Assembly: GCA_003223065.1 (NCBI GenBank)
Contig: QHXU01000193.1
Location: forward strand, 1 to 8,812
Source of the DNA: Acidobacteriota bacterium
GTDB lineage: Bacteria; Acidobacteriota; Terriglobia; Bryobacterales; Bryobacteraceae
Reading direction: 5' to 3'
Length of the DNA stretch: 8,812 bases
Shown here one piece after another: positions 1-6,486 of the stretch; the stretch's first letter is position 1; each line of letters opens with the position of its first letter. A program made the position numbers and the translations under genes. The notes under the pieces were generated by a model. The model searched no databases, had not been told where the DNA came from, and worked only from the letters and a program-made list of their open reading frames with translations.

Positions 1-272
1 TTTCGCTCGTTTACGCCTACTTCTTCGACAACCGAGTCTGGATGCGATGGGTCCTGCTGATCAGCACGGCGCCGATCGCTATATTGGCCAACGCCGGCCG
101 CGTCACGATTACTGGTATCTTGAGCCAATACGATCCGGAACTGGCACATGGGTTCTTTCATAGTCTGGAAGGCTGGATCATCTTCCTGACCGCGCTGGTC
201 ATGCTGGCCGGGCTGCACTCGCTCATTACACACGTCTGCAAACGGACCGCCATGGAGACCACCCGTGCTTAG
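1..272 (+). CDS. Exosortase, C-terminal fragment (5' end outside window)
   Basis: This is the last ~90 codons of an exosortase, a multi-pass inner-membrane transpeptidase-like enzyme that processes proteins with PEP-CTERM-type sorting signals and is usually linked to exopolysaccharide clusters. The open frame begins at base 3 and continues in from the left edge, reading SLVYAYFFDNRVW before the first in-frame ATG at 42, so that ATG is not the start. Two of the three family catalytic residues are visible: the Arg in NAGRVTITG and the His in GFFHSLEGW. The catalytic Cys would lie upstream, outside the window. Two hydrophobic segments (around WVLLISTAPIAILAN and IIFLTALVMLAGL) fit the last membrane helices. 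The stop overlaps the next gene by 8 bases, so the two are translationally coupled. The exosortase subtype cannot be decided from this fragment. Confidence 0.88.
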   Translation, partial: SLVYAYFFDNRVWMRWVLLISTAPIAILANAGRVTITGILSQYDPELAHGFFHSLEGWIIFLTALVMLAGLHSLITHVCKRTAMETTRA

Positions 273-915
273 TTTCTTGAATTCGGGCCCCGCCCGCCTG
301 GTGACACTGTTACTGTTGCTGCAAGCGGCGTTGCTTTATAGCTCCATTCGTCCCGAAGTGATTCCGGCCAGCCCGGCTCTTGCCGAAGTTCCGAAAACCA
401 TGGGTTCCTGGCAATTGCAGGACGAGGGCGTTATCGACCCGGAGATTCGCCAAATCTTGCAGGCAGATGACCTGCTGAACCGGTCTTACGTGAATCCCGC
501 CGGCGCGGGAGCCAACTTGTTCGTCGCTGCTTTCCGATCTCAGCGCACGGGCAAGGCGCCCCACTCGCCCAAGAACTGCCTTCCTGGCAACGGTTGGGCT
601 CCGCTAGAATCCGGACAGTATCCAATAGATGTTGGTCCTGCCGGACCAATCAAGGTAAACCGTTACGTTGTCGCCCACGGGGACCAGCGCAGCCTGGTGC
701 TGTACTGGTATCAGTCGCGTGACCGCGTGGTCGCGAGCGAATACGAAGCCAAGTTTTGGGTGATTTTAGACGCCATCAGGCTGAATCGCACGGACACGGC
801 GCTGGTGCGGGTCGTGGTCCCGATTGTCGACCGCGAGACCGAGCGCGCCACACAAACGGCCGTTGACTTCGTAAAATCGTTCTACGGCATCCTGCAACAG
901 TATCTGCCTGCCTGA
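265..915 (+). CDS. EpsI family protein (exosortase-associated, DUF3485)
   Basis: The 216-residue product belongs to the EpsI family (TIGR02914/DUF3485), which occurs either as a separate protein or fused to the C-terminus of exosortases in exopolysaccharide loci. Its biochemical role is not established. One N-terminal membrane anchor is visible (residues ~10-27, leucine-rich). The diagnostic motif APHSPKNCLPGNGW gives His100 and Cys105 and is followed by a beta-rich region and the WYQSRDRVVASEYEAKFW segment typical of the family. The GTG start at 265 lies inside the end of the exosortase gene and keeps the anchor at the N-terminus. No later start preserves the anchor. The overlap with the exosortase supports joint expression. 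The protein should sit in the inner membrane with its main domain in the periplasm. Confidence 0.88.
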   Translation: MLSFLNSGPARLVTLLLLLQAALLYSSIRPEVIPASPALAEVPKTMGSWQLQDEGVIDPEIRQILQADDLLNRSYVNPAGAGANLFVAAFRSQRTGKAPHSPKNCLPGNGWAPLESGQYPIDVGPAGPIKVNRYVVAHGDQRSLVLYWYQSRDRVVASEYEAKFWVILDAIRLNRTDTALVRVVVPIVDRETERATQTAVDFVKSFYGILQQYLPA

Positions 916-944
916 CGGCGGCACATCGGACCTGGGACGGTAAC

Positions 945-2627
945 ATGAGGCTTTACGCTTTTTGCCTAGGAATCTTCATGGTTCACGATTCCCTTGCACA
1001 GGATCGCACCCACGCGCGATCCATGGTCATCACGGGCGGCGGCATCGTCGCCACCAGCCAGACGCTGGCATCTCAAGCGGGAGCGCAGATCCTGGCCCGT
1101 GGTGGCACCGCTGTCGATGCCGCAATTGCCGCCAACGCCGTGCTCGGAGTAGTCGAGCCGATGATGAACGGCATTGGGGGCGATCTGTTCGCAATTTATT
1201 ACACCGCCAAGACCCAAGAACTCACCGGTATCAACGCCAGCGGCTACGCGCCCAAGGCGATGAGCCTGGAGGCGCTAAAAAAACTCGATTATTACTCCGT
1301 ACCCTCGGCAGGCATTCACAGCGTCACCGTCCCGGGCTGTGTCGACGGCTGGGCCAAGATGCACGCCAAGTTCGGAAAGCTTCCATGGCGCGATCTGTTC
1401 GCTCCCGCCATCTACTACGCCGAGCACGGATTCCCCGTTACGGAGCTGATCCAGTGGGATTGGGATAACACCGCCGCCAAGCTCCGCGCCGACGAGAACA
1501 GCCGGCGCGTCTATTTGCTCGACGACAGGGCGCCCGCCGTCGGCGAGATTTTTCGCAATCACGAATTGGCGCGCGCTTACAAGATCCTGGCGGAAACAGG
1601 TCCCGACGCATTGTACAAGGGCGAGATCGCCGCAGCGATTCTCAAAACATCGAAGCGCCTCGGGGGCCTCCTCGCTGCCGAGGATCTGCGAGAATTTTCC
1701 TCGGAGTGGGTGCAGCCCGTCTCCACCACCTATCGCGGCTGGAACGTGTATCAGCTTCCGCCGAACGGGCAGGGCATCGGCACGCTCGAAATGCTCAACA
1801 TCATGGAGAATTTTCCGCTGGCCGGCATTGACCCGCTTAGCGCGGACGCATTTCACTTCAAGATCGAAGCGCAGAAGCTGACGTTTCAGGATCAGCGCCG
1901 TTATATCGCCGATCCGCGTTTTCAGGACGTGCCTGTGTCCGCGCTGATTTCCAAGGAATATGCGAAGCGTCGCGCGGGCCTCATCGACCCGGCCAAGGCG
2001 AATTGCAGCGGCGGGCCCGGCGATCCAGTGACGGTAGGCCATACGATTTATCTCGCCGTGGTCGATCGCCAGGGCAATGTCGCCTCCTGGATCCAAAGTC
2101 TTTCTGATCTCTGGGGCTCAGGCGTCACGGTCGATGGCTTCGGTTTTGCGCTGCAGAACCGGGCCGCGGGCTTTTCATCGGACCCGGAACATCCCAACGC
2201 GCTCGCGCCGCGCAAGCGGCCGTACCACACCATCATTCCGGGTTTCATGGAAAAGGACGGCCGGGAGATCGCATTCGGTATCATGCGCGGCATGAACCAG
2301 GCCCAAGCCCAGGCGCAGTTTGTTTCGAATGTCGTGGATCACAAGATGAACATCCAGGCCGCGCTCGAAGCTCCGCGCTTTACAAAGATGACGCTCGGGG
2401 GCTGTGACGTGCGGATCGAGTCGCGCGTCCCGCCGGCGGTGCGCGAGGAACTGGAAAAGCGCGGGCACTCGCTCGAGGTCTTGGGAGAGTACTCGGGTAT
2501 GGTGGGCGGCGGCCAAGCTGTCATGCGCGATACGAAGGCGAAGGTGAACTACGGTGCGTCGTCGCCGCGCAAAGACGGCGCTGCAATTCCCGAGCCGGAT
2601 CCTTACTTCACGCGGAGCCCGAAGTGA
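945..2627 (+). CDS. Gamma-glutamyltransferase family protein (Ntn-hydrolase), secreted
   Basis: The 560-residue product is a gamma-glutamyltransferase/acylase-family Ntn-hydrolase. These enzymes are made as one chain, cut themselves before a Thr, and use that Thr as nucleophile. A signal peptide is visible (residues 1-18, likely cut after SLA), so the enzyme should be periplasmic or exported. The N-terminal family block is clear (GGTAVDAAIAANAVLGVVEP, then GIGGDLF). The nucleophile is predicted as Thr367 in HTIYLAVVD, giving a ~366-residue large and ~194-residue small subunit, normal for the family. ALQNRAAGF and PRKRPYHTIIPGF follow in the expected order. Several residues that grip the gamma-glutamyl group in E. 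coli Ggt look replaced: Ser99 in place of the key Arg, HT in place of the SerSer pair, and R448-G449 in place of Gly-Gly. True glutathione activity is therefore doubtful, and an acylase or YwrD-like role is possible. The start lies 29 bp after epsI. A downstream P1-peptidase remnant overlaps its stop. Confidence 0.9.
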   Translation: MRLYAFCLGIFMVHDSLAQDRTHARSMVITGGGIVATSQTLASQAGAQILARGGTAVDAAIAANAVLGVVEPMMNGIGGDLFAIYYTAKTQELTGINASGYAPKAMSLEALKKLDYYSVPSAGIHSVTVPGCVDGWAKMHAKFGKLPWRDLFAPAIYYAEHGFPVTELIQWDWDNTAAKLRADENSRRVYLLDDRAPAVGEIFRNHELARAYKILAETGPDALYKGEIAAAILKTSKRLGGLLAAEDLREFSSEWVQPVSTTYRGWNVYQLPPNGQGIGTLEMLNIMENFPLAGIDPLSADAFHFKIEAQKLTFQDQRRYIADPRFQDVPVSALISKEYAKRRAGLIDPAKANCSGGPGDPVTVGHTIYLAVVDRQGNVASWIQSLSDLWGSGVTVDGFGFALQNRAAGFSSDPEHPNALAPRKRPYHTIIPGFMEKDGREIAFGIMRGMNQAQAQAQFVSNVVDHKMNIQAALEAPRFTKMTLGGCDVRIESRVPPAVREELEKRGHSLEVLGEYSGMVGGGQAVMRDTKAKVNYGASSPRKDGAAIPEPDPYFTRSPK

Positions 2628-2907
2628 GACTCGCGCGATTATTCATCCCACTGGCACTGTTTGCACAAGAGAAGCCGCGCGCCCGCGGCCCGGGCGTGCC
2701 TTTTGACGGGTGCCTGGCGCTCTCAACGCCATCACCGGCGTGAACGGGGTGGAAGTCGGCCACGCCAACCGTGGAAGCAACCGGAGAGGCGATCGTCAAC
2801 GCGATGGTCGGCGCTGAACGATGACCGGCTTCGAGGGCCACACGGTGGTGGCGCTCCCGCACGACCGGCTGCGGGTGGTTTTGCGGAAATACGACCGGCT
2901 GAAATAG
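2624..2907 (+). pseudogene. Decayed P1 family (DmpA-like, S58) aminopeptidase
   Basis: This is the remnant of an exported P1-family N-terminal-nucleophile aminopeptidase (normally ~370 residues or more). The GTG at 2624 overlaps the GGT stop (GTGA). It opens frame 2 with a signal-peptide-like start (MRLARLFIPLALFAQEKPRA) and RGPGVPFDG. At ~2711 a single lost base shifts to frame 1, which reads PGALNAITGVNGVEVGHA, the family's N-terminal hallmark. Around 2764-2771 the core is missing, and frame 2 resumes with TVEATGEAIVNAMVGAE, the family's C-terminal region. A second lost base at 2819 (GAA-CG-ATG where GAA-ACG-ATG is expected) shifts to frame 1, MTGFEGHTVVALPHDRLR, ending at TAG 2905-2907. 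The whole catalytic core, including the nucleophilic Ser, is gone. Loss of the core makes sequencing error alone an unlikely explanation. The gene was probably co-translated with the GGT-like gene. Confidence 0.82.
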
Positions 2908-2959
2908 TGGGTATCCGGACGGCCCCGAGGCCGGCTCTGTCGAGTACACTATTTGCTGA

Positions 2960-3991
2960 ATGCGGACCCTGATACTTTTCACGATCATGCTGCGAATGCT
3001 GGGTCAGACCCCGCCGCCCGAGCCGGCCCCTCGCCCGCCTGCGGCACCACAGCCCGTTGCTCCACCGGCCCCGGTACAGGGCATACAAAACGATCAGGTG
3101 CTCAAGGCCATCGATGATCTGGAGTGGCGGCTCAAACTCAGCGACATCGCCGAGGTGGACAAGGTCGCGTACACCAGCCTGCCTCCGGCCCGCGTTCCTA
3201 ATCGCACCGCGCCGGGCGCCGGGAATCCCCTCATCGTCCACGCGTACACGTTCATTCCGAAAAAGATCGACCGCGCGAAGAAGCAGCCGCTGATCGTGAT
3301 GATCCACGGGGGCGTCCACTCGAATTTCACGTCGGAATCCGCGCACGTCGTACGCGAGCTGATCGAGCAGGGCTATTCAATTATCTCCACCGATTATCGC
3401 GGCAGCACCGGCTACGGACAGAGTTACTACCAGCAGATTGACTATGGCGGGCGCGAAGTCGACGACGTTTACATCGGCAAGGATTGGATGCTGGAACATT
3501 ACAGCTTTCTGGACCCTAAGCGCGTCGGCATTATCGGCTGGAGCCACGGCGGTCTGATCACGCTGATGAACATTTTCCAGCACCCGGAGGCGTTCGCGGT
3601 GGCCTACGCAGGCGTGCCGGTGAGCGACCTGGTGCTGCGGCTCGGCTATCAGACCGAAGGCTACCGCGCTCAGTACTCGGCGCCTTATCACATCGGCAAG
3701 TCCGTGCGCGAGGATATCAAGGAGTATGAGCGCCGGTCGCCCATCACGCATGTTTCAAAGCTTCAGACGCCGCTCCTGGTCCACACCAACACTAACGACG
3801 AGGACGTCAACGTCCTTGAAGTGGAACGCCTCATCACCGCGCTCAAAGCCGAGGGCAAGAAGTTCGAATACAAAATTTACCAGGACGCGCCCGGCGGGCA
3901 CATGTTCAACCGACTGGACACCAAGCTGGCCCGGGAGTCGCGCGAGGAGGTTTATCAGTTCCTGGCGAAATATCTGAAGCCGTCGACCTAG
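2960..3991 (+). CDS. Secreted alpha/beta hydrolase, prolyl oligopeptidase (S9)-like catalytic domain
   Basis: The 343-residue product carries the catalytic domain of the S9 (prolyl oligopeptidase/dipeptidyl peptidase) clan but no beta-propeller, so it is a stand-alone hydrolase that could be a peptidase or an esterase. A short hydrophobic leader (residues 1-15) suggests export, followed by a Pro/Ala-rich linker (~18-39). The fold motifs are in order: MIHGGVH (oxyanion region, 114-120), DYRGSTGYG (145-153), the nucleophile elbow GWSHGG with Ser195, the acid Asp280 in TNTNDEDVNV, and His314 in PGGHMF. All three triad members are present. There is no clear Shine-Dalgarno sequence before the ATG, and the 52-bp gap upstream (2908-2959) shows no convincing promoter. 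It lies behind the GGT-like gene and the dead peptidase, consistent with a peptide-degradation group, but the substrate is unknown. Confidence 0.85.
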   Translation: MRTLILFTIMLRMLGQTPPPEPAPRPPAAPQPVAPPAPVQGIQNDQVLKAIDDLEWRLKLSDIAEVDKVAYTSLPPARVPNRTAPGAGNPLIVHAYTFIPKKIDRAKKQPLIVMIHGGVHSNFTSESAHVVRELIEQGYSIISTDYRGSTGYGQSYYQQIDYGGREVDDVYIGKDWMLEHYSFLDPKRVGIIGWSHGGLITLMNIFQHPEAFAVAYAGVPVSDLVLRLGYQTEGYRAQYSAPYHIGKSVREDIKEYERRSPITHVSKLQTPLLVHTNTNDEDVNVLEVERLITALKAEGKKFEYKIYQDAPGGHMFNRLDTKLARESREEVYQFLAKYLKPST

Positions 3992-4017
3992 ATTAAAGGG
4001 CGACGTGAGGTCACAAA

Positions 4018-4692
4018 CTAACTCCTGACCCCCGACTCCTGACTTCTGATTTCTGGTTCCTTGGACACCGCGGCGTTCCGCTTCTTCTGCCGCTCGAGCA
4101 GTAGCAGCTCCCGGCGGCGGCGGCGTTTGATTTGATCATCCACCTTGCGCCAGAACTTGCGGAAATAGTCCGCTGCGGATACGATGCCGAAGAGCATCAC
4201 CGCCCACATCGCGATCAGCGCCGGGTCAACGAGGGCCGGCCATCGGATTCCCGCGATCACTAACGAAATTGCGGCCACCTGGGCTGCCATCTTCGTTTTC
4301 CCGAGCTCGCTCGCCTTGATCGTGTATCCCGAGGCGGCCGCGATGGAGCGCAATCCCGACACCGCGAATTCCCGTCCGATGATGAGGATCACGATCCAGG
4401 CCGGTACGCGGTGGATGTCAACCAGCGAAACCAGCGCCGCCGAAACCAGCAGCTTATCGGCGATAGGATCGAGCAGTGTGCCAACCGTGGTTACCTGCCC
4501 CCATCGCCTCGCCAGGTAACCATCCAGCAGGTCCGTGGCTGCAGCGATCAGAAAGACGGCCAGCGCAAAAATCTCGCGCGACACCGGGAACAGGTTCTGC
4601 CAGGTCGCGCTCGAGCCGTCCGCGAGCAGCGCTGCCACCAGCAGCGGCACGAAGAAGATGCGCAACAACGTGAGCAGGTTGGGAAGGTTCAT
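4018..4692 (-). CDS. pgsA: CDP-diacylglycerol--glycerol-3-phosphate 3-phosphatidyltransferase
   Basis: PgsA joins CDP-diacylglycerol and glycerol-3-phosphate to make phosphatidylglycerol phosphate, the committed step to phosphatidylglycerol and cardiolipin, in the inner membrane. The 224-residue product shows the full CDP-alcohol phosphotransferase signature D-x2-DG-x2-AR-x8-G-x3-D-x3-D at residues 54-79 (D54, D57, G58, A61, R62, G71, D75, D79). The N-terminus MNLPNLLTLLRI is typical, and several hydrophobic helices are visible. After the last helix comes a basic stretch (KRRRRRELLLLERQKKR). The final 11 residues (EIRSQESGVRS) are written by a 7-bp tandem repeat and are unlikely to be functional. 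Its start is 35 bp downstream of hflX, with GAG as a weak ribosome site just before the ATG. An AT-rich TATTAT in that gap might give it its own promoter, but this is speculative. It converges on the S9 hydrolase gene with 26 bp between. Confidence 0.93.
   Translation of the reverse strand: MNLPNLLTLLRIFFVPLLVAALLADGSSATWQNLFPVSREIFALAVFLIAAATDLLDGYLARRWGQVTTVGTLLDPIADKLLVSAALVSLVDIHRVPAWIVILIIGREFAVSGLRSIAAASGYTIKASELGKTKMAAQVAAISLVIAGIRWPALVDPALIAMWAVMLFGIVSAADYFRKFWRKVDDQIKRRRRRELLLLERQKKRNAAVSKEPEIRSQESGVRS
4021..4055. repeat. Heptanucleotide tandem repeat, five units
   Basis: Five contiguous 7-bp units are visible on the plus strand: ACTCCTG, ACCCCCG, ACTCCTG, ACTTCTG and ATTTCTG. Each differs from the first by one to three bases. 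They cover the extreme 3' end of pgsA (minus strand), and the pgsA stop codon lies immediately beyond the array at 4018-4020. Short heptamer arrays of this type are known from other bacterial genomes, for example the STRR elements of cyanobacteria. I cannot tell whether this one is repeated elsewhere in this genome. No hairpin is evident, so I do not call it a terminator. Confidence 0.85.
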
Positions 4693-4727
4693 CCAACTCT
4701 ACAATAATATCCCAGTCGCAGCGCGGG

Positions 4728-6059
<1,332 letters not shown>

Positions 6060-6062
6060 TGT

Positions 6063-6353
6063 TCAGTTGTCGGATTCTGTTACCGGCACCCCCGGAGCAA
6101 CGTGCGTGCCCGCGGACGCGGCGGACGAATGCGAAGTGGTGTGGAACGGTTTAGAGACAACTACCGTTGAAATCGCGTGCTTGAAGATGAGTTGCTCTTG
6201 GTTATTCGTTTCGAGGATCACCGAATACTTGTCGAAGCTCTTTATGCGACCCGAGAGCTTCACCCCGCTCATCAGATAGATGGTGAGGAAAGTCTTGTCC
6301 TTGCGCGCATTGTTTAGAAAAGCCTCTTGTATGTTTTGCGCCTGTTTCTCCAT
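6063..6353 (-). CDS. hfq: RNA chaperone Hfq
   Basis: Hfq forms a hexameric Sm-type ring that binds small RNAs and mRNAs and helps them pair, and it shapes mRNA stability and translation. The 96-residue product starts with QNIQEAFLNNARKDK, where Gln9 matches the proximal-face Gln8 of E. coli Hfq. It continues with Sm1 (FLTIYLMSGVKLSGRIKSFDKYSVILE, with Tyr43 at the E. coli Phe42 position) and ends Sm2 with the diagnostic IFKHAISTVV (Lys58, His59). A ~30-residue Ser/Ala/Thr-rich tail ending in acidic residues (ESDN) resembles the disordered Hfq tails that help release RNA. The ATG is preceded by a good ribosome site. The stop TGA is followed by ACA and then the hflX TTG in the same frame. A candidate promoter with paired palindromes lies ~80-120 bp upstream. 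Confidence 0.97.
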   Translation of the reverse strand: MEKQAQNIQEAFLNNARKDKTFLTIYLMSGVKLSGRIKSFDKYSVILETNNQEQLIFKHAISTVVVSKPFHTTSHSSAASAGTHVAPGVPVTESDN

Positions 6354-6361
6354 GGGAGCTT

Positions 6362-6367
6362 CCTTCC
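6362..6367 (-). promoter_or_regulatory. Ribosome binding site of hfq
   Basis: The minus strand reads GGAAGG eight bases before the hfq ATG, inside a purine-rich run (AAGGGAAGGAAG). This fixes the hfq start at 6353 and is the clearest Shine-Dalgarno sequence in the window. The next gene, hflX, has none at a comparable position. Confidence 0.75.
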
Positions 6368-6393
6368 CTTAAGGCCCCAGGGGCGCGCACATC

Positions 6394-6409
6394 CGCCCCC
6401 GCTCGGGCG
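6394..6409 (-). other. Possible stem-loop in the hfq leader
   Basis: The arms CGCCC and GGGCG pair across a six-base loop in the GC-rich stretch between the candidate hfq promoter and its ribosome site. A second short self-complementary GC run (GGCCCCAGGGGC, plus strand) lies at about 6373-6384. No T-run follows either, so they do not look like terminators. They could fold in the hfq mRNA leader, but short GC-rich pairings are common by chance here. Confidence 0.25.
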
Positions 6410-6433
6410 AAATAGCCACTCGACTGTGTCCTA

Positions 6434-6439
6434 ATCATA
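6434..6439 (-). promoter_or_regulatory. Candidate -10 box upstream of hfq
   Basis: The minus strand reads TATGAT, one mismatch from TATAAT, in the only AT-rich patch of the 133-bp gap between the radical SAM gene and hfq. No good -35 hexamer lies 16-18 bases upstream. That space is filled by two tandem palindromes, suggesting a regulated promoter. Transcription from here would give an hfq leader of roughly 75 bases. Confidence 0.4.
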
Positions 6440-6445
6440 CTCCAT

Positions 6446-6471
6446 ATTACTTCGTAATATTACTGCGTAAT
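6446..6471. promoter_or_regulatory. Two back-to-back 13-bp palindromes, probable operator
   Basis: Two contiguous copies of ATTAC-N3-GTAAT are visible: ATTACTTCGTAAT (6446-6458) and ATTACTGCGTAAT (6459-6471). Each is a perfect 5+5 inverted repeat, and the two differ at only one position, in the spacer. They sit in the -35 region of the candidate hfq promoter (minus strand), just past the radical SAM stop codon. The arrangement fits an operator for two dimers of a transcription factor bound side by side. BlaI/CopY-type repressors use TTAC/GTAA-like dyads, so this family is one possibility, but no regulator gene is present in the window. Confidence 0.6.
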
Positions 6472-6486
6472 TCTACCAAACCAGGA

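Noticed and set aside
2922..2950. Possible promoter (TACACT) before the S9-like hydrolase gene
   Set aside because: The hexamer is only a fair -10 match, no -35 hexamer lies 16-18 bp upstream, and it would sit about 10 bp from the ATG.
2661..2972. Open frame of 103 codons (+) across the gap between the GGT-like and hydrolase genes
   Set aside because: It runs in a third frame through the P1-peptidase remnant, whose recognisable protein lies in the other two plus frames. Its own translation is Arg/Pro-rich, with no family look.
3992..4017. Possible bidirectional terminator between the convergent hydrolase and pgsA genes
   Set aside because: The 26-bp gap has only a weak imperfect dyad (GTGAGGTCAC) and no stem followed by a T-run.
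4021..4055. CRISPR-like array
   Set aside because: The units are 7 bp, contiguous and without spacers, so this is a simple tandem repeat.
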